Shown: positions 43,501-52,264 of the stretch, one piece after another
How the letters are laid out: each line of letters opens with the position of its first letter
How positions within the stretch are numbered: position 1 is the first letter of the stretch
Assembly: GCF_945859705.1 (NCBI RefSeq)
Contig: NC_079135.1
Span: 124,676,551 to 124,740,550, forward strand
From: Episyrphus balteatus
Lineage: Eukaryota > Arthropoda > Insecta > Diptera > Syrphidae
Length of the DNA: 64,000 nt
Direction: 5' to 3'
Notes under the pieces: generated by a model
What the model saw: only the letters and a program-made list of their open reading frames with translations
Database searches by the model: none
Told to the model about the DNA's origin: nothing
Made by a program: the position numbers and the translations under genes

Positions 43501-45058
43501 GGTCATAGAATGTGGCTCAGATACAGCAAAAAAGTCAATGTTATAGTGAATAAAAGGTGCATTTGGGTCGTAATAGCAGCCCAAAACGAATTGAAGTAAT
43601 TTAGTGAAAAACAATGAGAAAAACCAATTAATATTTTGTGTCTAAATTTCTAAAAAATTGAATGTTGCTTAACAGACTTGGTCATCATCGGGCCTTTTTT
43701 ATATTTTAATAGATTTACCGTTACAGTATGTGGTTGACCTAAGCCAATCTAAAGGCATGTTTCCTTGGAAAAATTAGTATATACTAGGCATAGAACATCA
43801 GAATTCTTTGTAATCTGGTATTGTTTCCATAAAAAAAAGTTCCACATACACCCCAGTGACCCATGGCCATATTGATAATATATATTTTGGATATTTGTAC
43901 TGGTTTTCATTAGAAATCTTAAAAATCAAAAATTAATTGATAAAGATACAATCATTTATATAAAAATTATATCGAATTAGGTCACCGTGGTGTATGAGTA
44001 ACATTTTTTTTTCTAAAAAAAAATTAAACGGTGAAAATTTTACATATTAAGGTACAAAACAATCAATGAAATGATTTAACTATAGAAAATTTAATCCCGG
44101 TATCAACAAAGTCTAAAGAAAACATTTGAGCATCATTCTCTTTTCAAAATTTGTAGAAGAGAAACTCTCTTTCTATTATCTAAACGCATTCTTTTTAAAA
44201 TTTGAATCGGAGTATTGTTGCACTTTGTTACTTTAATCAATCAATTGGACAGGACTTTACTTAAGAAATAACCTAGGTTTGTTTTAAATAAAATATTTTT
44301 TTAAACAAAATGCATTTCGAATTTCTTGAAAACAACCGTAAACTACGATTATGTCTAGACTTATTCATAAATAATCTGTTTTTTTGTTTTGACTCTGATA
44401 AGTGATAACAATGTTATTGAATTTGCTTAACATCATGATGTAATAATGAATGAATATAATTAAGCACAAACAAAAAAAAAAAAAAAAAACTAGACTTTAG
44501 AAAAAAAAAAGTATAATATTGTATACATCAAGCTAATTAATAGTTTGCTCAGTGTTAAACCCAAGTGCTCTTTTAAACAAAAATTATTTTAAATTAAAAA
44601 AAAAAGTAAAAAAACATCAAACAGCCCCGTGTTAAAATTTAATATATAATTACAATAATAAAATAAGTCAGTTAAAATTAATTTTTCGTAATTTTAAAAC
44701 TTACCTTGATACTGGCATGGATCTAATCATATGTTGATTATTGTTCTGCACCTCGACATGTTGGTCAAAGCCAAATCCACTGTCATTTGAATTATCACAC
44801 GGTGGTGGTTGTGGTCTTTGTTGCATTCGTTTACCAGGTGGTATTTTACCGGGACCAACCTGATGATGTTTAAAAATAGAAATGAAATATAAATACAAAA
44901 AAAAATGTAATTTAATTTTAAATTTTATTACTTACCCTTGATATTGAATGCAATTTACCAGGTAACGCTTTGCCAGGATGTCTTTTTGATGGTATACGGA
45001 AGCCTTTTCTATGTACTCTTGGTGTCATTGTGGAAGCTGTGGCCATTGTCATTCGCAT
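19589..45058 (-). CDS. NFAT: NFAT transcription factor (NFAT5-like Rel-homology protein), full spliced model
   Basis: A nuclear DNA-binding protein of the NFAT branch of Rel-homology factors. Insects have a single NFAT, closest to vertebrate NFAT5, and the fly gene is linked to salt-stress tolerance. The joined exons are 44936-45058, 44705-44859, 34667-34942, 33265-33408, 32891-33173, 31210-31366, 30927-31141, 30676-30868, 23972-25625, 23670-23908 and a last stub 19589-19593, all with GT/AG borders and matching phases. The product has about 1147 residues: a basic stretch AKRKK near 131-135, the DNA-contact loop [11 protein letters not shown] at 231-241, Rel-homology N domain about 215-385, Rel-homology C (IPT) domain about 385-500, and a long Q/S/N/M-rich tail. 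The start is the first Met of exon 1; a further upstream exon cannot be excluded. Confidence 0.9.
19594..20656. other. Lower part of NFAT intron 10, no gene
   Basis: AT-rich intron sequence with short repeats. I see no coding frame or named element here. Confidence 0.4.
20657..21226 (-). CDS. Unrecognised 189-codon ORF in NFAT intron
   Basis: A stop-free frame on the NFAT strand, starting at a Met near 21226. The start is basic ([14 protein letters not shown]), followed by a mixed, protein-like region of about 130 residues. The last ~50 residues are the translation of a 16-bp tandem repeat ([16 protein letters not shown] units). The base composition is richer in G and C than the intron around it. 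It runs head to head with the BEL/Pao gag fragment 223 bases away. I do not recognise the family. It could be a retroelement piece, a captured gene fragment or chance. The repeat-coded tail is probably not ancient. Confidence 0.35.
   Translation of the reverse strand: MARPSRSKSRRRMNVRTEDDYHFATLYHLDCSVDKSYTDKRLQKLILSLVLAIHRHTRKNPPTPAQIVTNCESYIEKALIFDILELYNERSVGTVRRRSISQIQNKQSHNKFPMSVYGDMINNGILYTTANVCRQVVTDTHLVHRKVSVVDCIVCRLYCMSTVLYVDCIVCRLYCMSTVLYVDCWMSPK
20676..20781. repeat. 16-bp minisatellite, about 6.6 copies
   Basis: Unit CAGTCGACATACAATA, copies starting at 20676, 20692, 20708, 20724, 20740, 20756 and a partial one at 20772. All copies are identical. 16 is not a multiple of three, so each strand's frames cycle. 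Both a plus-strand and a minus-strand reading pass through without stops. Confidence 0.95.
21248..21340 (+). repeat. Direct repeat, left copy, flanking the gag fragment
   Basis: Reads aaagttcttattgtgtttt and later gtaaaccggaagagtttat. A diverged copy lies at about 22050-22160. The pair brackets the gag-like frame in the same orientation and might be LTR or leader remnants. Confidence 0.5.
21449..22003 (+). pseudogene. BEL/Pao retrotransposon gag fragment (DUF1759-like)
   Basis: A 184-codon frame matching the N-terminal half of BEL/Pao gag proteins. [20 protein letters not shown] is near the start, then [12 protein letters not shown], then [11 protein letters not shown] and a C-terminal W/P-rich part. 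Full-length gag is much longer and is followed by protease and RT, which are absent here. The frame ends at 22001-22003. It lies antisense in the last NFAT intron, so it could add sequence to NFAT transcripts only as intron. It is possibly a domesticated capsid fragment, but nothing in the sequence shows that. Confidence 0.8.
22050..22160 (+). repeat. Direct repeat, right copy
   Basis: Reads aaagttcttgatgtgtttt and later ggcaaccggagcactttat, a diverged match of 21248-21340, about 800 bases further on. Confidence 0.5.
22161..23669. other. NFAT intron 10, upper part, no gene seen
   Basis: Mixed-composition intron DNA. Some short open frames occur (22972-23290), but they show no domain or codon pattern I can support. 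Confidence 0.4.
23670..23908 (-). CDS. NFAT: NFAT coding exon 10
   Basis: Starts [19 protein letters not shown] and ends [12 protein letters not shown] plus one base, with donor GTAAGT at 23669. The frame agrees with exon 9 across a 63-bp intron. Confidence 0.9.
23972..25625 (-). CDS. NFAT: NFAT coding exon 9, large C-terminal exon
   Basis: 1654 bases encoding the low-complexity transactivation-like region. There is a serine run near residues 780-800, an [23 protein letters not shown] Gln/Pro stretch, alanine runs and many Met/Asn residues. The acceptor is tttctttgtag before 25625 and the donor GTAAGT starts at 23971. If the next intron is kept, translation stops one codon later. Confidence 0.93.
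26262..26279. repeat. Short palindrome in NFAT intron 8
   Basis: GTTATTTTATAAAATAAC reads the same on both strands (18 bases). No function inferred. Confidence 0.5.
26608..26852. mobile_element. Small hairpin-ended element (MITE-like)
   Basis: The left arm 26608-26637 (tcgtcgctgttttagaaaac...) and right arm 26823-26852 are perfect inverse complements over 30 bases. The interior is AT-rich with no frame. No target duplication recognised. Confidence 0.65.
28320..28490. other. Less AT-rich island in NFAT intron
   Basis: Stands out in composition and holds a stop-poor minus-strand stretch (reading [15 protein letters not shown]). It could be an alternative exon, an enhancer or chance. I could not find a clear acceptor-donor pair in the right phase. 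Confidence 0.25.
30676..30868 (-). CDS. NFAT: NFAT coding exon 8, end of the IPT domain
   Basis: [17 protein letters not shown] and HTFTYTPKG close the Rel-homology C domain. A linker ending SMSGQ plus one base joins exon 9 across a 5.05-kb intron. The longest stop-free frame here is not the coding frame. Confidence 0.93.
30927..31141 (-). CDS. NFAT: NFAT coding exon 7, start of the IPT domain
   Basis: [16 protein letters not shown], then [20 protein letters not shown], the typical start of the Rel-homology C (IPT/TIG) domain used for dimer contacts. Phase 0 at its end, 58-bp intron after it. Confidence 0.95.
31210..31366 (-). CDS. NFAT: NFAT coding exon 6
   Basis: Continues the N-terminal Rel domain ([10 protein letters not shown] ... 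CRMVFRTQL ... [10 protein letters not shown]). One base is left for the next codon. The 68-bp intron after it is short. Confidence 0.93.
31367..32890. other. NFAT intron 5 (1.5 kb), no gene
   Basis: AT-rich intron. The short open frames on both strands show no coding signal. Confidence 0.6.
32891..33173 (-). CDS. NFAT: NFAT coding exon 5, core of the Rel-homology domain
   Basis: Starts by completing Arg 233 and gives [12 protein letters not shown], the NFAT DNA-recognition loop. [16 protein letters not shown] and HMFYQACKV follow, and it ends CVGILK in phase 0. All are strongly conserved in NFAT proteins. Confidence 0.95.
33265..33408 (-). CDS. NFAT: NFAT coding exon 4
   Basis: Encodes the run into the Rel-homology domain: [16 protein letters not shown] plus two bases of the next Arg. 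The arginine-rich contact loop is completed by exon 5 across a 91-bp intron. Confidence 0.92.
33640..34250. repeat. Imperfect minisatellite, CTTCTTCAGAAG / TTCAGGAAA type
   Basis: About 600 bases of diverged copies of a 25-27 bp unit built from ttcttcagaaga and tttcttcaggaaac. Each unit is partly self-complementary (CTTCTGAAG-like), so the array can form many small hairpins. It lies in NFAT intron 3. A 72-codon plus-strand frame here is only a product of the repeat. Confidence 0.9.
34667..34942 (-). CDS. NFAT: NFAT coding exon 3
   Basis: Acidic stretch (GTDDSDET), a basic run AKRKK that could be a nuclear-localisation signal, then a disordered T/N/P/Q-rich end. It leaves two bases (AA) that pair with the first base of exon 4. 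Confidence 0.88.
34943..40000. other. NFAT intron 2, upper-strand-empty part
   Basis: About 5 kb of AT-rich intron with no coding gene, RNA gene or named element that I can support. Confidence 0.5.
40005..41255 (+). mobile_element. 5'-truncated non-LTR retrotransposon (jockey/CR1-like)
   Basis: Comprises the reverse-transcriptase remnant at 40032-41042, an AT-rich 3' UTR, AATAAA near 41220 and a GAATT/poly(A)-type tail ending near 41251. The 5' end is truncated near 40005, as is usual for target-primed insertion. No target duplication was found with confidence. Confidence 0.75.
40032..41042 (+). pseudogene. Non-LTR reverse transcriptase, C-terminal half
   Basis: 336 codons. It starts just before RT motif [21 protein letters not shown]. 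Then come the catalytic YADD ([10 protein letters not shown]) and a thumb-like region, with [18 protein letters not shown] at about residues 135-152. It ends with an [15 protein letters not shown] tail found in jockey/CR1/I-like elements. The palm-A aspartate and all upstream domains (endonuclease, ORF1) are missing. The frame is intact to its stop, which suggests a young insertion. Confidence 0.88.
41282..41984. mobile_element. piggyBac-type MITE, 703 bp
   Basis: Flanked by TTAA (41278-41281 and 41985-41988). The ends GGGGGGAAATCCCTCC and GGAGGGATTTCCCCCC form a perfect 16-bp inverted pair. A TTAA target is typical of piggyBac. Inside is another inverted pair, cgccgtgcaatgtaa and ttgcacggcgc. 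No transposase frame. Confidence 0.82.
41989..44704. other. NFAT intron 2, remainder, no gene
   Basis: AT-rich DNA with poly(A)/poly(T) runs. No feature supported. Confidence 0.5.
44705..44859 (-). CDS. NFAT: NFAT coding exon 2
   Basis: Encodes [10 protein letters not shown], then a polar N/Q/P stretch ending MPVS plus two bases of the next codon. The donor is GTAAG at 44704. An intron of about 9.8 kb follows, holding the non-LTR and piggyBac-like elements. Confidence 0.88.
44936..45058 (-). CDS. NFAT: NFAT coding exon 1
   Basis: Encodes the basic start (MRMTMATAS..., then [15 protein letters not shown]). The acceptor AG precedes 45060, so an upstream 5' UTR exon must exist beyond it. It ends in phase 0 before GTAAGT. 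The 76-bp intron that follows is typical of flies. Confidence 0.82.
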
Positions 45059-45060
45059 TC

Positions 45061-48000
45061 CTTAAATAAATAAAAAAAATAACAAAAGTTAGAAATGGAT
45101 TCGATGGATACTAGTTTTGTCTTAAAATTAGAAAGAAGAAAATAATAGTTTGTTTTTTTTTGTTCGAGTTTATAAACTCGAAGAGTACTGGACCGATTTC
45201 ATAGTTTGTTGTGATAACATTTTAGCTAGCATTAGTAGCACTAAACGAAAGTATAAAAAAGTGAAAAAAATATTCAAAACACGTTAATAAAGTTACGCTA
45301 AGTATCGCTATGTAACGCTTAGTAACGCTAAGCAACGCTAAATTGCGCTAAGTAATGCTAGTAACGTTATGTAACGCTTAGTGACGCTTATTAACGCTAA
45401 AAAAGCCATTAAAGTATACAAAATGTAAAAAAAAATTTAAAACAAGTTAAATAACGCGAATTAAAGCAAAATAACGCTAAGTAACGTATAGTTACGCTAA
45501 GTGACCGTAAGTAACGCTATGTAAAGCTTAATAATGCTAAGTAACGCTAAGTGGCGATAAGTAATGCTAAGTAACGCTAAGTAACGCTATTTTACCACAT
45601 AACGGATCAGTTTCTTAGATATGATCATATTAACTTCAAGTTGAGTAGATTCCCGCAAGGCTAGCTACTCCTATTTATCTATTTAAAATAAAATAAACTC
45701 GTTGATTGCAAATGTCACTAAATTGAAATTAAAATCAAGTTGAATAACCCTTGGCAGACGGGAAATTCTATGATAGTCACATGTGATTGTCAAAAATTCA
45801 AAGAATACATTCAAAAGATAGCCGAATGGTTTTGGGGGATTTTGACATTACAACAATTGTGCCCAGGAGATAAGTTAATGAATGCATTTAAAAAAAAAGA
45901 ATTTTATTCAATTGCATGAAATTAATACTTCTCAAAATTTTACATCTTGCTACATGATTCGACATAGAGAAGTAAAACAAAGAAATAATCAATTAATTAA
46001 CAAAATTTTAATCAATTTTTGCAAAAAGAAAATAAAAACTTTTTTTTTTTCAATTTTTTTTGACATTTTTGACATTTCATGATAACGTCATGATCCCTAT
46101 ATATAAATGCATCCATCATCATGAAAATGGAACTCAATTGTCATTCAATTCAGAATCATTTTATATTAATTGTGTCTACATTGCGTAAATTATCTCTTCA
46201 AGTGGTGTTCAATGCTGAAACTGTGAAATACATCAACCACTGACCGAATCCAATATGATCAAGTATGACAGAAAGAGAGAGAAAAGAAATAAGTCACACT
46301 GGTGAGAGAGAGATAGGGTGTGAAGGGGGTAAAGCAGGACAAAGATTGATATAGTGTGTAAATTGCTTGGAATAATATTTCTTTTGTTACTGGCTGAGGC
46401 TTCTTAGTTCGAAATATAGGCATTAGGGTATTACTTGAAATCAAAATTTTTAAAACTTCCCTCCATTTTGACAGCATTTTAATTTTTGGAGCACTTAAAA
46501 TTCCCGCAAATTTTCGCCATCTTAAAAAAAAAGATTCAATATGAGTGATAGCTTCACATTTTTAGGAGGTACAATAATGATAAATAGCGACCCCTACCGG
46601 AAATCTATTGATGCTTTTAGACCATTTTATTTAAATTCCATTCATTATTATAATTATTATTTTTGTTTTTATTTCAATGAACACCCTAACAGACACATTG
46701 CCCACGTTGTATTCCCATGAAAAGTCCACACAAAATTGCAAACTCGCTAGTACATTTTATCTCAATTTAACAATGCGCAAACGGGTGCATTTTACAGTCT
46801 CATTTCTGTGTTATCATTGAAATAAAAAAAAAATATATAAACAGAAGAGATGATTGCTTGCATTTAAAGAAATCAAAACAATCGTTGCGATGGGGCTAAT
46901 GCCCTTTTCTTGGGTGCTTCTCTCTCATTCTGGACAGACGACAAACGACACAACACTAACTTTTTTTTTTATTATTTATATGAATGATTATTATAGAAGT
47001 ACTTGAGGAGATGTGTGTTGTTTAGTTGGCCTTAATTGAAAGGGGAAATTGGTGGCTATCCATTGAGGGTTTTTTTTTTATTATTTAATTTTATAATGGG
47101 AGTTTTGATTTTGACTCTTGTAGGTCAGAAAATTGTCTACTTTGGAGTAAAAAAAAAAAACACAAACATACTCTTGGTTAATTGGTAAATCGATAGGAGT
47201 GAAATGAAAATGCAAAATGATTTTGTATTTAATTGAGAATCAATAGCTTCGGTTAATCAAATAGTTGTAGAAATTACTTTGATTGATAGCGATTATAAAA
47301 AAAAAAAGGTTGGAAACAGTTATTTTAACCTTTCATGGTTCGGAAATAGCTAGATTATTTTTAACCTTGAAGATGAATACGATAGAATGAAGAATTATTG
47401 CCTATTAAGAGAATAAAATGTAAAACTTATACAAAGCAACATTCTCTCTGAACCATAGAGAAAGGAATACCTGAACGGAGATTTAACCAAGGAGATAGAT
47501 GACTGGTTGGATAATGATTGTTGGTTTGTTTGATAACATAAATAACTTTGCCTTAGCGACCTCTTATCTTCCAGATTTACTATCAGAACTTCGCAACTTC
47601 ACCTACTCATCATTTTTCAGCGACTCGAAAAACAAATTAGTTCAGCTCATTATCAATTTAAGTCCTCCCGTTCTCCTGCTAACAGAGACAACGGACAACC
47701 TCATCAACTTTGGAAGACTCTTGAGACTTTTAAAAAAAATAAAACCTCTTTTTTCGATGAACAGATTTTTGTATGGAATGTTTCAGAGACATGGGATTTG
47801 AGGCTAAGATAATATTTTTTGCATCTTAATCATCCTTTTGAGCATATAAAAATCTCCAGAACACGGGTTCGACACTATTCCAAACTGTGCGGAATTTGCC
47901 GTTTTTAATGCACTAAAGAATCAGAATATTTCCAAGCCTTTAAAGGACAGAGCTTGTGCAGAATTTGTTGTTTCAGATGTGGAAAACGTCAAAAACTGTG

Positions 48001-48289
48001 GAAACTCCGAAGAAAGGCACCAATAATTTGATAAACTCAACAACATAATCTAAATTCTGGAAGATGTCACTCTCAGGAAAAAAGGCTTAGAAATTACTTT
48101 TAGGAAAATGCAGAGGGATCAGTAACAGATGCCAAGAATAATGTGAAGTATCTTAGGGACATTTTAATCACACTCAAGGAATAAGCATGCTCTAATCAAG
48201 TAAATTCTCCAAAATTTTAAAGCCACTTAGACCAAACACCTGTAATTGATAATCTGAAATACGGGAGACGGACATAATCCAAAATTTTT
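45061..48289. other. DNA upstream of NFAT coding exon 1 (5' UTR intron or promoter side)
   Basis: No protein gene is visible. Because exon 1 begins at a splice acceptor, an upstream exon must lie here or further on, but I could not identify it. Confidence 0.5.
45291..45590. repeat. 10-bp minisatellite GTAACGCTAA
   Basis: A diverged array of about 20-25 units of the type gtaacgctaa, interrupted by an AT-rich piece near 45400-45470. It lies directly upstream of NFAT exon 1 by about 230 bases. Confidence 0.9.
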
Positions 48290-48505
48290 AAACCAGAAAA
48301 CCCAGAATCCCGAAAATCCAAAATCCGAAAACCCAGAATTCCGAAAATATAGGATCCCGAAAACCCGAAAAATTATATAACATTAACAATTTGCTCAAAT
48401 TTTTCATTTTATATAATGTTTCGGGATTTTGGGTTTTCGGGATTCTGGATTTTGGTTTTTCGGTATTTTGGGTTTTCGGGATTTATATTTTCGGGATTTT
48501 GACCC
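48290..48505. repeat. Foldback made of inverted arrays of CCCGAAAACCCAGAAT
   Basis: The left part (about 48290-48380) repeats a 16-17 bp unit like cccgaaaacccagaat. The right part (about 48415-48505) repeats its inverse (tcgggattttgggtttt). The middle is AT-rich with ttatataa on both sides. The whole can fold into one long hairpin. Confidence 0.85.
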
Positions 48506-49729
48506 TAACCCCTGAAAAGACATCTTTTTGGAGTCCATTTTGTTCCAAATTCTTAGGCATCTACTAAATGGCTAAAAATTTTGAAGAAAAGGACTTATTT
48601 TCAATCGACAAGATCAAAAATATTTCGGTTATAAGCGAGTCTTCGAGAAACTGGACTTGTATTTTATCTAATCTAATGATTCCCGAAATAAGGTTTCTGA
48701 GAAATCTTGCAGATAATAACAAACTCAAAAAGTTAAAAAAGATTTACCAATATTCTAACCTAAAAGACCTTATGATGTAAAGGAGGGTGTTAAATACAAT
48801 AACTTAAAATTCCAAAAATCAACTTTGTTTATAAAAATTGTTTTTTGTTTTTCATCTACTACAAATTAGCGACAGTTTCATTGACCTCTTTTTTTTTGTT
48901 AACATTTTTATAATATCAGAGATAAATAAGAAAATAATTCCAAAACAAAACAATTAAAGGTAAATAAAAACAAAAGAATTGTTATTTCTACGTTTTTGTT
49001 TTCTTGTTTTTTTTTTTTTTTTATAGTACAGTCCATTACAAATATGTCTATTTATGACGCACGCTGACGCTATCCGTCTGCTCTTTATCAGTTCGGAGAA
49101 AATTTCAAATGATTAAGTATACATAAAGTATTTAATTAAACAAAAACGAAGCTAATAATAGCTTGGTAGATTGTCCTGAAGTTTTAGTCTTGAGAAATCT
49201 ATTTTGGGCTTTATTGAATTTAATTGTTTTGTTTTTGTACCTACTTTAATTTCCCAAAAAAAAAAAATAGAAAAAAAAACAATAAAAAAAGAGTGCTAAT
49301 GGCTAAGAAACGCATGACAAAAAGGCTTCAACAGGTGTGACTTAACATGAGAGTGAAAAGTACACTTTATTTAAAAATAAAAAATCCGATTTTATTTTTC
49401 TATCATTTGAATTTTAAAATACATTAAAATGGTTTATAAAAATATCTTTTATAAAATTTTGCAGAGATATGTGTATTAAATAGATAGTGTTTCTTAATTG
49501 AATCGCACGACTTTTATTTAATCAAATACATAATTCTTTTGCGTCGCAGGAAGGCGTATTCATTAAATAACAAGATCTCTTATTTGTATTTAATTTTTGG
49601 CGCGCATAAATATTGTCTAAAGACAAGAGCAAGGTACAATCTAGTTTAAACTGCCAGCAGATAGGTTGATATCATCAAATTGATTTATTATGTTTTAATG
49701 TGAAAAAGCCAAATGTGTTAATTTATTGG
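48506..49729. other. AT-rich gap, no gene
   Basis: No coding, RNA or repeat feature supported. Confidence 0.5.
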
Positions 49730-49734
49730 CGCTG

Positions 49735-50571
49735 CACAGTGGGCACCGCCATAGGTCAAAAATAAAAAAAGTAAATTTCAGTTTTTTAAAATCCAATGAT
49801 TAAACCATGTTCTACAATCTCCCATCAAACCAAAACCAAAAAAAGTTAGACGGTTACACTTTTTTTTTTCATTTCTTAATAGCCATTCAAAGTCAATATA
49901 TACAAAAAAGTACAGTTGGCTTATCGCTGCAAACTTGGGATAGTGATAACGGATGTTAAAAAATTGTGAACAATATTAAATTATTATGGATATTAAAGGA
50001 GAAGGTTAATACTTACTAAAAACATAAATTATTTTGTTAAATAACATTAATTCTAATTGTAATGGGGCTCGTAAGCGAAGCATTTTTAACCATTTTTATT
50101 TAGCTTAATTTTCAGTTAATTGGAGATTTAGTTGGTTTGCCTTCGAGTGCCTTCTACAATTTAAGTTCTCAAATGAAAAATACTGTCCTACCTTTCGAAA
50201 TAATAGCGCAGTTTTTTCCCCTTTTTTCCCCTTTTCGAGTAATACGAGTTTAAATGACCCTACACTGAAAGAAAAAAATTACAACTTAAAACTAAAATAT
50301 TGCCTTATTGGCACTATTATTCTTATAAAAGACTGACCTAGAGGTTAAGGGTAAGGTGCACGACTGACAGTCAGGTTCGATTCCCGGCATTAACCATTTT
50401 TTTTTTATTTTTATTTTTCTTCAAAAAAAAAAAAAAAAATTTTTAAAATTGACTTTATGTATTATTTTGCAATAATAAATCATAATAAGTCATAATACAG
50501 GCGTTTCATTAAAAAAAAAAAATGGTCATTATATTTTTGACCGCACTTTGTATGGGAGGGTACCCACTGTG
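49735..50571. mobile_element. Transib-like non-autonomous transposon, 837 bp
   Basis: Ends CACAGTGGGCACC and GGTACCCACTGTG, flanked by CGCTG on both sides (49730-49734, 50572-50576), a 5-bp target duplication. Transib elements have CACWRTG ends (here CACAGTG, the same as the V(D)J RSS heptamer) and 5-bp GC-rich targets. No transposase frame. Superfamily assignment is inference from ends and target size. Confidence 0.7.
50334..50400 (+). repeat. tRNA-like sequence with pol III A/B-box look
   Basis: GGTTCGATTCC (50374-50384) fits the B-box consensus exactly. tgacctagaggttaagg (50334-50350) resembles an A box. A T-run that could end pol III transcription starts at 50397. The T-stem pairs only four of five, and I could not build a complete cloverleaf, so this is likelier a tRNA-derived SINE or pseudogene than a working tRNA. 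It lies inside the Transib-like element. Confidence 0.4.
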
Positions 50572-50576
50572 CGCTG

Positions 50577-51513
50577 TGAGCTTCATTTCTACATAAATTA
50601 CAAAAACAACGAAATTATTTATGTTATATTTAGCTTTTTTTAGTCTGATGTTTTGAGACTTATAAGGTTCTTTTTGTTTATTTTATAAAGAGGCAAACAA
50701 TGTTGTTAATTGTCAAATTTTTCACTTTTGAAAACAAACTATGTGTTTAAAAAAAAGTAGACAAGAGTACTAAAAAGAAGTACAACCCAAAAATGTAAAT
50801 TTTGTGAAGGATATTTCGTCCTCTCAGAAGCAAAATGACATAAGTAATTTTTTTTTTTTTATTTTAAAATCGATTTTTTTCTTTTTCTTTTATTTTTAGT
50901 TGAATGTTAAATTTCAAAAAAATAATTTTTTTGATGAAAATTTTTTAAGGTATTAATTTTAAAAATAATTTTGTTTCTCTGCAAGAAATTAAGCATTTTT
51001 AATATAGGCTTTATCCGAGTTTAAAATAATAAAACATTTGAAATTTTTATTTGTTTCTGAGAGAACGATATGGTTTTGGTTCATTTAAAATCTTAAGAAA
51101 AAGTTTTTTTTTTTTAAGTTTAATCCAAAAATATATGTATGTATGTATGTCAACAAAATATTGGTAGAATTTCCAACTTATGGTTACGTCAAAACATTAT
51201 GATCTTTCTTTGAAAAATAAAATTATTTAATAAACAAAATGGTATATGACATAAATAAAGTTAAAAAATTCTTTTTATAGTTAGTGAGTGGTTAAATATT
51301 TGATCAGTTTTGATGTGTTTTCTTTTTTTTATAAACAAAAACAACAATAGACTATTTAAACAAACCTATTTTTTGCTATTGTTTAAAGGCAATCAATCTT
51401 TAGCCTGTTTTTGTTATTCTTTTATATATTTTTCATTGTTCTTCGAACAGGTGTGATTTCGGGAACTTCCAAAGTTCAGTCTGGGCCTATGGGACTTTTT
51501 ATAAATTTATTTC
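50577..51513. other. AT-rich gap, no gene
   Basis: Long T-runs and a short (ATGT)n stretch near 51135-51150. No gene. Confidence 0.5.
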
Positions 51514-52264
51514 GGGTTGGGGTCAAAATTCTGCCGGGGTCAAAATTCTTTTATCAAAATTCTGCTTTCAAAATTCTGCTTTCAAAATTCTGCTTTTCAA
51601 AATTCTGTTTTTCAAAATTCTGTTTGTCAAAATTCTGCTTTTCATAATTCTGTTTTTCAAAAATCTGCAAAAAATTAAAAAAAAGTTTGGAAATGTTAAA
51701 AAGCGCGCGCTTTTTAATATTTTCCAAACCCTTTTTTGATTTATTGCAGAATTCTGTAAAATCATCTATTTGAAAATTTGTCATTTTTTAAATGCGTAAT
51801 AATTTTTGTTTTATAAATGAATAAATTTCAAAATATTAAGAAAAGGTTTTTAATATAAAACATTTCCGAAAATAATTAAAAATGTATTAATTTATCAAAT
51901 AAAGATGATTATTCAAAAATTTGAATTAGAAAAGGAATATTTTGTATCAAACAACATCGGTTCCAATTAGTTTACATATTTTATTTGAAAGAAAGTCAGT
52001 ATATGGAATTAAAAAAACTATTTGCGACACTTAAATAAAATACAAATTAAGAAAGCACCAATCTTGAATTACATTAATGAGGTTTATTTTTCTTTAGCCA
52101 GGGCATATGCTATAAAAAAAAAAACAGAATCGGCAGAATTTTTTTTGTTCAAATATAATGCTGGCAGAATTTTGAAAAGCAGAATTTTAAAAAAGTAGAA
52201 TTTTCGCTAAAAAAGTAGAATTTTTAAAAGCAGAATTTTGAAGCCAGAATTTTGACCCGATCCC
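51514..52264. mobile_element. Foldback with arrays of CAAAATTCTG in both arms
   Basis: The left arm (about 51520-51670) carries about ten copies of a 14-15 bp unit, caaaattctgctttt. The right arm (about 52130-52262) carries about six inverse copies. The outer edges match as well (gggttggggtcaaaatt against its diverged inverse). The middle of about 450 bases is AT-rich and unique. Arms built of short iterated motifs are typical of foldback (FB-like) elements. Confidence 0.85.

Noticed and set aside
46095..46150. TATATAAA at 46100 with TCATTC at 46141, a possible plus-strand promoter
   Set aside because: The spacing is too long for a TATA-initiator pair, and no transcript or reading frame follows.
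50334..50400. Working tRNA gene
   Set aside because: No full cloverleaf could be drawn and the acceptor stem does not pair, so it is kept only as a tRNA-like repeat.
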